This document shows positions 25,549 to 41,159 of a stretch of 64,000 nucleotides of DNA, piece after piece. The stretch is from Paramecium sonneborni. Its lineage: Eukaryota; Ciliophora; Oligohymenophorea; Peniculida; Parameciidae. The first letter of the stretch is position 1; every line of letters begins with the position of its first letter. The notes under the pieces were generated by a model, which made no database searches, was not told the origin of the DNA, and saw nothing but the letters and a program-made list of their open reading frames with translations. The position numbers were made by a program, and so were the translations under genes. The DNA is taken from positions 360,601 through 424,600 of the forward strand of contig CAJJDN010000084.1 of assembly GCA_905182985.1 (NCBI GenBank). Reading direction: 5' to 3'.

Positions 25549-25881
25549 TTTATTATATACATTTTATGACAAATTTAAAATATATTAATATATTTATTTA
25601 TATTCCAAATTTCAAAACTCTATTGTTATTCACATCCCTCTAAACATTCTATTTATTAATTAGTTATTTCTATCAATTTTAATCTCTTCTTTTCTGCAAA
25701 TTCAATTCTCGTCCTATGATATAATTTTTATTAATTTTTATCAATTTTAATTAATTTCAATATTAATATTTATCTCACCAAATAAGTATTGTGTGCCAAT
25801 TTTAGATCTTAAAAATTGAAATATAAAAAACACACTCTTATTATGATAATAATTTACAACAGATATCGTTTTTATTTAATT
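25549..25881. other. Spacer before the repeat
   Basis: About 330 bp of AT-rich sequence between the dynein light chain and the first repeat copy; nothing supported. Confidence 0.4.
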
Positions 25882-27044
25882 ATATATAAATCAATTTTTA
25901 AGTGTCCTTAGAAAGCAAATCTTTAAGTCTTAATTTGTGATATTTAAGTGGAATAAAATCTTGAAAATTCCTTATAAATTAAATAATATGTCAAATCTAG
26001 ATCCAATTATCTATCCACACTTAAAAGTGAATGTGCCTTCATTTTTAATAAAAACTTATGAGATATTAGAAGTATTAAGTCTATATTTCATAATAAGAAT
26101 GAATCAATATCGGATCTGATATCTTGGAATAAAGAAGGGACAGCTTTTATAGTGTATAATTCTCATGAATTATCATCTAAGGTTTTAGCAAATTACTTTA
26201 AACACAAAAATTATCCTAGCTTTTTAAGGTAAAAAAACAATGTTTAAGTAGATAACTAAATATGTATAACTTTAAAAAGACTCGAAATCAATATGGGTAA
26301 AGTGAATTTCGACATAAATGGTTTAGAAAGGGTTAAAAGTATAATATAATTAATTGACCTCTCTAGAAATATGATTTAGTATATTAGACGTAGAAATCAA
26401 GAAGAAACAGATTTTAAAGTAGAAGCAAGAGAATAAAATCAAGAACTTGATTGTTATAAACAAGAACATGAAAATATGAAAATATTGCTTTATGATCTTC
26501 AAGAGAGTCATAAAACAATGTAAAACAATATTGCTTAATCTTTGGATTAATCAACATAAACAAATAGATAAAATTTTATCACTCTGCAAGTATGAAAATG
26601 CTAAATTTATAGAATATTCATAAGACCTAATTAGAGTTTAATAAAAAGTATGATTATTTATCAATCATGCTCACAAATGTCTTAGCCAATCTACCTAATT
26701 TATGTATTATATATTTTCTAATAAACAGTAACAAATTTTAGAGAAATGATCAAAATATGTTAGGACGAGACTAATTTTTAATAAACTTTACCCTTTTTAG
26801 AAAATGGAACAACTTATTAAAATCCTTAAGTTTTATCATATAATCAGTTCTAATTTTATACCCAAAAATAAAAGCCAAGTATATTGTGTTGTTTTAAATT
26901 TGAAGTTTATTTTTACGATTAGAAATAATTGTTCTACAACAATTCTCCCTAATTAGCAATAACCGATGTGTAGAATAACTTTTGTAGTAAGATTTTAATA
27001 TTTAATAAAGCTCCAACGACCTTCTCTTTATAGAGCAGTTAATA
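25882..27044. repeat. Direct repeat copy 1 (1163 bp)
   Basis: An apparently base-for-base copy of 27046-28208 at an offset of 1164, separated only by one N at 27045. It contains a heat-shock-factor gene lacking its 3' end. Perfect identity including introns and the single N point to two overlapping contigs joined without merging. A very recent real duplication is the alternative. Confidence 0.95.
25988..27044 (+). pseudogene. Heat shock factor, truncated duplicate (probable assembly artefact)
   Basis: Identical to the first 1057 bases of the complete gene at 27152-28327, with the same start MSNLDPIIYPHLKVNVPSF, HSF DNA-binding domain and introns. It loses the last exon where the sequence runs into the N. 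If the repeat is an assembly error this is not a separate gene. Confidence 0.6.
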
Positions 27045-27045
27045 N

Positions 27046-28208
27046 ATATATAAATCAATTTTTAAGTGTCCTTAGAAAGCAAATCTTTAAGTCTTAATTT
27101 GTGATATTTAAGTGGAATAAAATCTTGAAAATTCCTTATAAATTAAATAATATGTCAAATCTAGATCCAATTATCTATCCACACTTAAAAGTGAATGTGC
27201 CTTCATTTTTAATAAAAACTTATGAGATATTAGAAGTATTAAGTCTATATTTCATAATAAGAATGAATCAATATCGGATCTGATATCTTGGAATAAAGAA
27301 GGGACAGCTTTTATAGTGTATAATTCTCATGAATTATCATCTAAGGTTTTAGCAAATTACTTTAAACACAAAAATTATCCTAGCTTTTTAAGGTAAAAAA
27401 ACAATGTTTAAGTAGATAACTAAATATGTATAACTTTAAAAAGACTCGAAATCAATATGGGTAAAGTGAATTTCGACATAAATGGTTTAGAAAGGGTTAA
27501 AAGTATAATATAATTAATTGACCTCTCTAGAAATATGATTTAGTATATTAGACGTAGAAATCAAGAAGAAACAGATTTTAAAGTAGAAGCAAGAGAATAA
27601 AATCAAGAACTTGATTGTTATAAACAAGAACATGAAAATATGAAAATATTGCTTTATGATCTTCAAGAGAGTCATAAAACAATGTAAAACAATATTGCTT
27701 AATCTTTGGATTAATCAACATAAACAAATAGATAAAATTTTATCACTCTGCAAGTATGAAAATGCTAAATTTATAGAATATTCATAAGACCTAATTAGAG
27801 TTTAATAAAAAGTATGATTATTTATCAATCATGCTCACAAATGTCTTAGCCAATCTACCTAATTTATGTATTATATATTTTCTAATAAACAGTAACAAAT
27901 TTTAGAGAAATGATCAAAATATGTTAGGACGAGACTAATTTTTAATAAACTTTACCCTTTTTAGAAAATGGAACAACTTATTAAAATCCTTAAGTTTTAT
28001 CATATAATCAGTTCTAATTTTATACCCAAAAATAAAAGCCAAGTATATTGTGTTGTTTTAAATTTGAAGTTTATTTTTACGATTAGAAATAATTGTTCTA
28101 CAACAATTCTCCCTAATTAGCAATAACCGATGTGTAGAATAACTTTTGTAGTAAGATTTTAATATTTAATAAAGCTCCAACGACCTTCTCTTTATAGAGC
28201 AGTTAATA
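27046..28208. repeat. Direct repeat copy 2 (1163 bp)
   Basis: Second copy of the exact repeat, starting right after the N at 27045. Sequence beyond 28208 is unique and finishes the HSF gene, so this copy is the one continuous with the chromosome on the right. Confidence 0.95.
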
Positions 28209-28327
28209 AAATTCTCCTTATAGAGTCTAAAATATTTCATCGTAATAATATCTGTAGGATTATGCAAATATAGATTAGGTATAAATTATACAATATTTTT
28301 TAGTATAGTTTATATCAATAAGTATGA
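27152..28327 (+). CDS. Heat shock transcription factor (HSF-type)
   Basis: 341 residues after six introns (26, 23, 28, 23, 25 and 25 nt), an exact frame. The HSF DNA-binding domain fills residues about 15-110: VPSFLIKTYEILE, SDLISWNKEGTAFIVYNSHE, YFKHKNYPSFLRQLNMYNFKK and YGQSEFRHKWFRKG. The NxxSFxRQLNxYxF-type recognition helix is clear, with PSFLRQLNMYNFKK. A helical, Gln-rich segment (KNMIQYIRRRNQEE ... HENMKILLYDLQESH) is probably the HR-A/B trimerization coiled coil. The Q/N-rich end may be activating. HSFs bind nGAAn arrays and drive chaperone genes; here this is family knowledge. The C-terminal exon lies outside the repeat. It converges on the TBC gene with a 31-bp gap. Confidence 0.92.
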
Positions 28328-28358
28328 TTTTATAATAAATCATTTTTTTACTCAAAAA

Positions 28359-30120
28359 TCATTAATATTCAAATTCTAGATTAATTAATCCATTATTTTT
28401 GGATAATTCTGTTAAAAATTATATTGTTATTGATTCTCTAATAATTGGTGGTTCATCATTATATGTTCTCTATGTAGATTCTGCATGCTATGAATTACTC
28501 ATATCTTTAGGTTGATAAGATCTTCTATATTAAGGAGATCTGGCTCGATTATGTTATGAAGAATTAGGTGATGGCTAAGATTGAACACTTTTTACATATC
28601 TTTAGAATTGACGGGTTTCTATTTTGTATTTTTAAGGATTCATTTTTAATTTCTATTCCTACTCTTTCTAATTAAAAGCTTTTAATGGAAATAGAAGAAT
28701 TTCTTTTATTGGACTACGAGCCCTCTTACTCACTTAATTTGTTTTCTGAATTTATTTTATATTCACTAATTCAATATATTGTATATCAGAGTACTAGATC
28801 TCTCTTATTAAAAGACTATCATCTTTTAATTAACATATATGATCTTATCTTAATATCATTTAATCATTAGCATCTAATAGCGATTTCCTATTTTTCGTTT
28901 ATTCATAATCTTAGATAATTTTTATATCTTGTTCTTTAATAATAATAAAATCAAAATGTTTTTTATTCCTACTCCAAGTTTCCACAATATATTAACATAT
29001 AGGAGATTATATATTACATTACTTTTTCTTAATATCTTAAATATAAGTATCCAACTATTAAGCACTTTTATTGCTTCTTTATTAAATCATTGAAACTATT
29101 TTTTTAGAATAATCTTATCTAACAAATTCCAGTATTTTATTATTAATATAAATTCTATTGTATTCTTTAACAAATTATCCTCTATCTTCATATTGTTATA
29201 CAAAATTTTCAAATGACATTATAAATGAACCAATATCCTCACATTTAAGTAAGATTGGCTCTAGAAAATTAATATATGTGAGAACACATTTAATTAAAGC
29301 TTTAGATCCATCAAGTAACAATAAATCTATTATTGTTTCACTCAATAGATTATGAAATGTAAAACAGCAAACTAACCATTAAATTGTAAATAAACTTGTT
29401 TCAACTTACAATTTTTGCATATGGCTAATTAATTAAGGTTTCAAGAATTATAGAAGATCTTTAATAATATAATCATCACATTAAACTCCATATAAATGAT
29501 TATAATAATTCGGTGGTAAGATTGTCTCAAATAAAAAACATAAAAACCAGAAGGTTTCCTTAAATAAGATCAAATTTAAACCTCTTCATTGAAATGCTGA
29601 AGAAAATAATAAGCTATATAATTAAATCCTTAACAATATCCAATCTATGCATTACGAACACTATATGCATTTAACACATTGCTCAATTTGATTTATTATT
29701 CTTTATCCTAAGTTGTTCTTACAACATCCTTTTTTATAATCTCTTTAAAATAAGATGGGAAATGCTCAATATTCTATAAATTTTCATAATAGTATGTGTT
29801 GGAATTCAGATTATAATTTATATTTGACAACTATTTCCAAAATTGCTTCAAAGATTCACTTTAAACACGCTCTCTTAAAATAAATTTCAATGCCTTATTC
29901 ACGCAACTATAGGCATTATTAGATATTCTAACTAACTACAATTAAATTCTTAAATTACTTCTTAATCTTCATTAAATAATTAAAAGTATTTTATTTAAAC
30001 ATTCAAAGATGATATTTTTTTCTAATTCTTTTACAAATCTCCTTTTATATTTTAGATGAAAAGTTTGCTCTACAAAAAATTAGTCATAATTTTAATTTGT
30101 TCATCATTTTCTTTTATCAT
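28359..30120 (-). CDS. TBC-domain Rab GTPase-activating protein
   Basis: With introns of 26 and 23 nt removed the frame gives 570 residues. The TBC domain carries both catalytic fingers: the arginine finger IIKKDVVRTTQ (IxxDxxR) and the glutamine finger GYCQGFNYIAYYF (YxQG). Further TBC blocks are ETFWFLCFLFE, GVQCDDYIIKDLLQ and QWLVCCF. The C-terminal 150 residues are Ser/Arg/Gln-rich and low complexity (NRARSPQYRRSYQPKD). Such proteins speed GTP hydrolysis by Rabs; the divergent promoter region is shared with a Rab gene at 30526, but pairing of the two is inference. The start is uncertain: 30120 is the first safe ATG, while in-frame ATGs up to about 30281 would lengthen the N-terminus. Confidence 0.88.
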
Positions 30121-30525
30121 TAATAATAATAAATTAAAATTATTACACTCAATATTATATTTTTTAAGTATTAACTTTTTATTTCTTGAATATTCTATGT
30201 ATATATATATATCTATCTATCTAGAAATTATCTTCTTTATTTTATTTACCATTTATATTTTGTATATCTTAATAATCATATTTAGAAATGATCTTAATTG
30301 AATGGATCTTCTTCTTAAATAAAAAATAGAATTAATTCACCTAAGTTTATTACATTTATTTTAGAAAACTAGATTGTTTGTTATTCATCATCTATATAAA
30401 ATACTTTCATTATTTATAGTTTTTCATTAAATAAAAGGTTAATAAATGTTTATTTAGATTGTAAAAATAAATTAATTAGAATAAAAACAATATTAATCAA
30501 TTATTTTAATTTAATATTTCTAACA
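30121..30525. other. Divergent spacer (TBC / Rab)
   Basis: About 400 bp holding both promoters and possibly the real N-terminal exon of the TBC gene. A hydrophobic 81-codon plus-strand frame over 30056-30301 is antisense to that exon. Confidence 0.4.
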
Positions 30526-31328
30526 ATGTCTTAAAATAAAAGTAAGTTCAATCACTTAAATAGTTATCTTGCTTGGCGACAGTGGAGTAGGCAAAACAAC
30601 AATTCTGCACAAGTAACTTTACTGAATGAGATCAAGCTTCTTAGATATGAATTAATAACCTGAAACCACAATTGGAGTTTAGCATCATTCATTTTCTAGA
30701 AATAATATTAAATTTTCAATTTGGGATACTGCTGGATAAGAAAAATATAGATCTATTGTCTCAAGGTTTATTTATTATTTATAATTGAATATAGCCATTA
30801 TAAGAGAGCAAAAGCAGCTTTATTAATTTATGATTGTTCAAATGAAGAAACTTTATTACATATAGATAAATGGATTGAAGAATTAATATTCTAGGTTGGA
30901 ACAAAAATAATTATGGTTTTAATAGGAGTATATTAACCATTTTAACTTATTAGAACAAAACAGACTTGCAAAAAGTTGATTTTAATGAATCTGTTTAGAA
31001 TTTGTAGGATAAATATGAAATAACTTATCATATATAAACAAATCATAATGATCCTGAATTCAAAGATAAAATGAATTAATTGTTCGATTAAATAAGTATA
31101 AGTAAAATTTTACATTATTTTTTATGTTTGGGACTACTTGTTCAAAATTAGCAATATTCCTCAACTAAATAAATATTTGGATAGAAATAAGATGTCATAC
31201 CATTAAAATCTTCTACACTTTTTAACAATTATTAATCAGGTGATGCTGAAATAATATAAATTGGGAAGGTGAAACCTTAAGATGTTTAAGGAGGTGATCT
31301 AAACGACAGATAATCTTGTGATTGTTGA
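30526..31328 (+). CDS. Rab family small GTPase
   Basis: 233 residues after introns of 22, 24, 29 and 26 nt. All G motifs are present: GDSGVGKTT (P-loop), ETTIGVQHHSF (switch I Thr), WDTAGQEKYRS (switch II with catalytic Gln), GNKTDLQ (NKxD). The C-terminus SCDC is a CxC double prenylation signal. The stretch between P-loop and switch I is a few residues shorter than usual. The C-terminal hypervariable region is unusually long (about 80 residues, QQYSSTKQIFG...). Membrane traffic regulator by family; the compartment cannot be read from sequence. It lies divergent from a TBC Rab-GAP. Confidence 0.93.
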
Positions 31329-31440
31329 TTATATTTATCATAATAACTAATTTATGATATTATCATTATAATGATATTTATTAAATTAAAAATTGTAAGA
31401 ATAATTGAAAATTTTAGTATATCTAAATTAATTGATAGAA

Positions 31441-32866
31441 TCAAGAAGTATAGTTTTTCTTTTTTATATAGAAATTATAAAGTTAAAGTCTTTATCCTAA
31501 TGATTTTGAAGCTATTTGTCGCTCCAAATTAATACTATCAATTTATTATGTTTATTAATTTTATTAAAAACTAGTTCTCATTTGATTATAAAATTATTCT
31601 AAGACTTCTTATTGAGCCTTTCTATCTATTTCAATTAAATCTGGTGATTGTTGTTGATTACAAATTTGTTTTGCACATAATTTTAATAAAACTATAAATT
31701 CATAAAATGGCTAAATTAGTTCAATCTTTTCGATTTCTGGTTATTTAATTTTAAACATAGATTAAATGTAAATGCTACGCCAATTGAAATATTTATCCTT
31801 CCACCATTATTCCTGTTTTCTTGTTAATGTATTGACTGCTAATAAAACTTCAATTGAAACCTATAGATATTCTAATAAAATTTACTTAAACTAATTGAGC
31901 TTAATAATATTGAAAAAGTTCTATAGCATTTTCATTGAAACTAGTTTATAGTTCTTAAACTTCTAAAGAAAATTCTATAAGTTATTTAAGAAGATAAATT
32001 AATTAGATGGCTGCATCAGTTTCTTGATTAAAATTACGTATTAAAATAACTGCTTTATTATTTAAAATAGTTTTAACCTCATTTATAGCTACCCAAGTTT
32101 TACCTTCTTTTACTATTCTATTTTTGTTAATATGTTTAGATAAAAATGCTGATAAATCTGGGAAATTTAATTGTTCTAAACTTATCTAATCAAAAAAATG
32201 CATCAATTCTCTTAGAGTACCAAATTAGGAACTTAAATCTATCTAATCAATTTTCTTGACAGGATTATTAGTATTTTTTTAATTTTAACAAGTTCCCATA
32301 TTAATATATAATAAATAAATTTGAGTATTATAGTATGTCTATAATATGACAAAAATAAAACATAAGAAATAGAAAATTCATTATAATTGATTGTGTGCCC
32401 ATTTTCTAGCAAATAGAAAAGGATCATTCTGATGTTTCACATTTTCTTATAAGATATCAATCAATATTTCGAAATCTGAATTTTATTCTTTTATTTAACT
32501 CATAAGACTTATTAAATACATACTCAATAATTTACCTTAATCCTCTTACTAATTGTTGAAAAATATTTGAAAAGTGTTATCAAAAGTGAAATTTAGCGTA
32601 TGTTAAACTTTTTCATAGTAAGTATTTAATTAATTAATCCATTAACCCAAAGATTCTTTAATTGTTTTAGGTGCAAATGAATAGAAGGCTTTGGCCTTGA
32701 TAGCTAATAATTTTCTAAATAGAAAATTGCATTTTTATTTTTGTTCAGTTTTACAATCCATATTATTAATGATGTTTTCTAAAAATAAACAAAAATTGTA
32801 TGTTGGAAGAACAATTGCTGGTAATTAAGTCTATTAAATCTTAAATCTAACATTATTTTATTAATA

Positions 32867-32902
<36 letters not shown>

Positions 32903-34114
32903 GTTGAGAGCAGAGAAAGAGCATTCAGTTGAAAATTACCCTATTTATTCATTATTTTTATGAATTTTATTTTTGGCTGATGTTTGTGAAAGGGTTTTAG
33001 GATGATCTTCTAAAGTATTATTGAAATCAGATACATAATTGAGTTTGTCTTGAACCATTTAAAACTTATTTAAGGGTAAGAAATTTATTAAGTCCTAGGT
33101 TTAAGGTTTATTGAGAGATTAAACTTTTTTGTGATATTTTACTCTTTAAGTCTAAATGGTTTATTCTTAATATTTCGGTGTAGATAATGGAGAATTTAGA
33201 TTTGATTGAACACAATTATAAGATAATTTAATAAAAGGCTAAGGGATTCTTGGGGATAAGTTTTATGGTTTTTCTGGTTTTTCATAAGATAGATGGTTTA
33301 GAATTTAATTAATGTTCTCTCTATTATCAGATTCCACTTATAACATCCCAAAGAGTAATTTTAAAATGATAGCTTGATATTTAGTATCTATTTTTTGACA
33401 TTTCTTTAGTATGTCATCATGAAATATTTTAATATCAGCTTTAAACGGAGGAATGCAATTAAAAATGAGCTCATATGCCATAATACCTAATGCCCAAATA
33501 TCACTCTTTTCTGAATATTGATTATTTTTTAGAATTTCTGGAGCCATATATAATGGAGTGCCAACATTGAATCTTTTAATAATACTTTCGATTTGATCTT
33601 CAATTAGGGCAAATCCAAAGTCAGCTAATTTATATACATTATCATGTATTAGAATATTTGCTGGTTTTATGTCTCTATGAATAATTTCTAAATTAAAATT
33701 ATTTTTGTTACTTTTATCATGTAGAGCTTGTATTCCTAATGAGATCTATTTTAAAATTGACAAAACTTTAGGGAGCGGAAATTCAGTTTTTTTCATTTCC
33801 TACTCTAAATTTCCTCCATTACAATATTCAGTTACTATATATGTATTATTTGCACTTTGACTTACTTCAAATACTTTCAATAAGTGTGGATGATCTATTC
33901 TCAAAAGAATGGATATTTCATTTTTTAGCAAGGATTTTTATATTGGAGATATGTATGTCTGAGAACTAATTACTTTAATAGCAACTATTTATTTATTTTA
34001 TAAATTTTCGCCCAAATAAACTTTTGATGAATATCCAGATCCTATTTTTTTATTAAAATCAAAGGTATAATGTCCTATTTACTTTATTTTTGTTTCACTT
34101 TTCTAATTATTCAT
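31441..34114 (-). CDS. Ser/Thr protein kinase, ULK/ATG1-like
   Basis: About 870 residues. The N-terminal kinase domain is complete: [12 protein letters not shown] (P-loop), VAIKVIS (Lys), [24 protein letters not shown] (catalytic loop), LADFGFA (DFG), [11 protein letters not shown] (APE) and [13 protein letters not shown]. The style (LE-HP-L-V, CNGG-L, PANIL) is that of ULK/ATG1-like kinases, abundant in ciliates. Then come an Asn run from a 12-unit ATT/AAT microsatellite (32867-32902) and a long helical C-terminal region ([14 protein letters not shown] ... [13 protein letters not shown]) that could be an effector-binding domain like the ULK MIT/EAT region. Introns near 32280-32460 shift the frame and are not fully resolved. 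An autophagy role is only a possibility. Confidence 0.85.
32867..32902. repeat. (ATT)12 microsatellite coding for poly-Asn
   Basis: Twelve ATT units on the plus strand read as AAT (Asn) in the minus-strand kinase. In-frame expansion or contraction would not break the gene. Confidence 0.85.
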
Positions 34115-34493
34115 TTTATACGCTAAGTTTATCGTATAAGATTTATAAATTATATTTTATTAATTAAAAATATTAAGTCAAGAAAAAGGAATATAAAATA
34201 TTGGTTACATTTTTCTGCTAAATTGAAAAACAATTGAAATCGAAATCTAGTTTTGTCTAATTAAGCATAATACAAGGAAATAATTAAGTAAATATTTACA
34301 TTAAATTACTCATAATTTGGTAAATAATTTAATCAATAAAACAGTATGTTTGTGTAAAAATGTTATTCTTACTCTAAGTTTCTTAAAATTTAAGTTTGTT
34401 TTCATTAATAATATAGAAATTATATTAGGAATTTAAAAAGAATAAAATGATTTATTATTATTTTACTAGATAATATTAATTAATAAAGATCTA
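34115..34493. other. Divergent spacer (kinase / CDPK)
   Basis: About 380 bp, AT-rich, holding both promoters; no further feature. Confidence 0.4.
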
Positions 34494-36189
<1,696 letters not shown>

Positions 36190-36193
<4 letters not shown>

Positions 36194-37734
36194 AAATTTC
36201 GAGATTAAATTGTTTCATTTTTCCTTTAATATTATTAATTATATTTATGTAAGATCTACGGTGTACAATTGCTGATCATAACAAAAAAAAGTTTGTATCC
36301 ATTACTCTTCAGAAAGAAGCTGATAAAAGATTATACTGCTTTTAGTGCTAAAGCGATGCAAGTGGAGTAGATTTCTCAAAATCGCAATTAGTAAATAAAC
36401 TTAAACTATGCGATTTGGATGAAGTAATGGAAGGAAATGCTTATTCTGTATATAATTGGCCAGCAGATGATGAAGGAGAGAAGATTAAGAACTTCTTACT
36501 TGTATACAAGGTAATTGTTGAATGTAACTTGTTTTAGAGTGTCGAATAATAAAGAAAGGATATAGAAGACTTCTTTGTATAAATGAAAGTCAAAATGAAT
36601 GAATAAATTGAGAATGTTAAACAACTCTTGGTAGAAGCTCTTAATGCTACTTAATTCCTTAAAGAGGAAAAACTTAAATAAGAAGAGCCAGAGAAAAAAG
36701 ATTAAAAAAAGGATGATAAGAAAGAAACAAAGAAAGATGATAAAAAGGAAACTAAGAAGGATGACAAGAAAGATACAAAAAAAGATGAAAAAAAGGATGA
36801 GAAGAAAGATCTAAAAAAAGAAGGTATTTTCTTTAATCTATTATGTTTTAGAAGAGAAGCTAGATTTAACACCAACTATTGAAAATCTAAAGAAATATTA
36901 TGATTCCATTTATGATCTTACCAAAATCAAGACACTTATTAAAGAAAATGCAAAGAGTGATCCCAATCTTCTTAGTGCTAAAATCAATGAATATTTAAAT
37001 GAACAAAAAAGATCTGAATAAATCATCAATATGAGAAAAGTCTTTAATGGAATCTAATCAGGAAAACCTGGATTCAATCAGATAGCATCCAATAAATAGG
37101 CTTTAGAGAGCTATTGGGGATAAATAGAAACTAGCATTTAATAGTGGCCTGTATTTCATATTATTATTATAATATAGTATAAATTTGGAAAAATCCAATG
37201 GATTCTAACTCCTTCAAAAGCAGATGAATCTAAATAAATTAAATAATTTGCTCCAGATTATAAAGAATGTTCAGGAGCTGGAATACAATCCTAAATTATT
37301 TATTCAGATATAAGCTTTACCGAAGGCCAACATGGTTGTATAATCTTATTTAAAGAATTTGATCAAAAGAGAGCTGGATCCAATGGAAATTTCTATGTAG
37401 GAGTTGTATCAGATAATAATAAAGACAAATCTCCATATGGATAGGGATATAGAAAAGATTTATTTAGTCAAAATGGAGAAGGTTTGAATGTAAGGATAGG
37501 AACAGATTTTAATAATGTATTTAAAGTAATTCTATTTATCCTATAGTTTAGATGCCTCCTAAATTATTGGCTGTTAAACTTGATGTTGATAGCAACTACT
37601 TTGAAATTTGTGATGGTAAACGAACAGTTGTCTATGGATTGGATAAAGAGAGCAAGTTAAAAGGTTAAAAGTGGAGAATCTATTTCTGGTGGAATCTAGC
37701 AGCTGATAGAATCTAATTAATCCACAGTTATTGA
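36190..37734 (+). CDS. Secreted protein with Lys/Asp repeat region, unknown family
   Basis: 478 residues after introns 36511-36537, a 28-nt intron near 36824, 37151-37177 and a 26-nt intron near 37525. It opens with a clear signal peptide (MKISRLNCFIFPLILLIIF...LRC). A cysteine-containing domain follows (CFQCQSDASGVDFSKSQLV), then a highly charged repeat of KKDDKKETKK-type units around residues 165-205. A C-terminal domain (CSGAGIQSQIIYSDISF ... FYVGVVSDNNKDKSPYGQG ... YFEICDGKRTVVYGLD) looks like a beta-sandwich of SPRY-like type; that is a guess from pattern. The start ATG overlaps the CDPK stop by four bases (ATGA). The signal peptide argues for this start rather than a later ATG at 36247. 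Function unknown. Confidence 0.75.
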
Positions 37735-37806
37735 GCCAAGTTTATTTTATTAACGAAATAATATAGTTTTTAATTTATTCAAACCGTCAAAAATACTAAC
37801 AAAAAT

Positions 37807-39076
37807 ATGTCTAAGTAACCTAAATAAGTAAACTCATCATATCATTCATAGAATTCATACAATTTATTTAATAAACAAAACAATTTACAAACACCAATAA
37901 CGCAAACACCTAGAATTGAAGATGGATCAAAAACTTAAAAACCCCTCCAAAATTTATCAAATGTTCCAACTCGTACATAAGAAGATTAAGTAAAAAGAAC
38001 TCAACCAAGATCCCCCATTAGATAAACTTTTGAGAAGAAAACATTGGAAAATAAATCTTGCATATAAAATTAAGATGAGAAACCAATACCAAAAATTCTT
38101 TAAAGAGGAAAGTCTCCATAATCAAATTAAGTTGGCAGGAATATTTAAAGTGCTAATTAGTAAGGTTATTAACTTGAAAAATAACCCACTTAATTAAAAT
38201 AACAAACTTAATTTAAATAAAATGAACTTATACCTACCAGTTAAATAAATGTTGTAAAATGTGAATAGAATAGATAATAGGTTGGTGTTTAATAAAAATA
38301 ATAAACAAAGCTTTAAATTTAATATAATTAACCAAAATCTGAAAATAATCAATAATAATAATAATTAAGACCGAAGACAGCAACAACAACATCTTAATTA
38401 TAATTAAAAGCGACTGTTTAATAAGATTAAGTGAAACACACTTAATAGGATTAATAATTGCGAGGTCAATAATAAGGAAAGCAATAGTTGGTTTAGAATA
38501 AAAAATAGGAATAAGCACAAAAAACAAGATAATAGTAACCTTTAAAAGGAGAATAAGTAGTAGAGGAGAAACTTTATAAATGTACAGAGGGATGTGGTAG
38601 ATCTTTTAATGCAAAGGCTTTAGAGAAGCATTCAAAGGTAAATAATGAATAAGGATTAAATATAGGTTTGTAAGAAAGTGTTCTAATAGAAGAGGAAAGT
38701 GTTTAATTCACAAAAGTAAAGATAAATAGAATAAGAGGAAAGTGGATAAGGGAAGAGTGTAGGAATGAAGAAACAAATACAAAAGTAGGGGTTAAAATAA
38801 TAAGTGTAGAAGTAGTAATAAGTGAAAAATGAGAAACCTAAATGGAAAGCTTAGAGTGAAGCATTTAGGGCTATAATAAGATAGGCAAAAGGTTAGAAAT
38901 TGACGAAGGAGGAGTAGGTTTAATTGAATGGTGCAATGGAAAGTGCTTAAGAATTGGTGTAGTGCAAGTTTTGTAATAGAAAGTTTAATGTGGAAGCAGC
39001 TAAGAAGCATATAGTATTTTGTGAGACAAAATCAAAATAGTGTGGAAAGAGTGGGATGTAAAAGAAAAAGAAATGA
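37807..39076 (+). CDS. ZC2HC1-type double C2HC zinc-finger protein
   Basis: 413 residues with one intron (38638-38665). The N-terminal 250 residues are low complexity, very rich in Gln, Pro, Ser and Lys. The C-terminal part is the ZC2HC1 (FAM164) module: first finger YKCTEGCGRSFNAKALEKH with the following Cys, then the linker KVFQQKRKVFNSQKQR, the helix KWKAQSEAFRAIIRQAKG, and second finger VQCKFCNRKFNVEAAKKH with FCETK. Spacing and linker match animal ZC2HC1A/C closely. Family members are poorly understood; some are linked to cilia or sperm. The Gln-rich head uses TAA/TAG at very high density, so standard-code reading destroys this gene completely. Confidence 0.9.
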
Positions 39077-39146
39077 TTATTTTAATTTTTAACAACTTAT
39101 GAGAGGGAAGATTACTTAATAAAATAACATTTCATTTGAAATAAAA

Positions 39147-41067
<1,921 letters not shown>

Positions 41068-41159
41068 ATTTATCTATATATTTCTATATTATAACACTAA
41101 AAATAGATTAAAAAATTGACAAGAATTGAAGTTGTAAATATTAAGTAATATTAATTTTA

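Noticed and set aside
25937..26119. HSF frame read from a GTG upstream of the ATG
   Set aside because: GTG starts are not expected in ciliate nuclear genes; ATG at 25988 (27152 in copy 2) starts the HSF protein, and the frame end is an intron, not a stop.
30056..30301. 81-codon hydrophobic plus-strand frame
   Set aside because: It is antisense to the likely N-terminal exon of the TBC gene, has no TAA/TAG Gln codons, and its hydrophobicity comes from reading A-rich Lys/Asn codons on the other strand.
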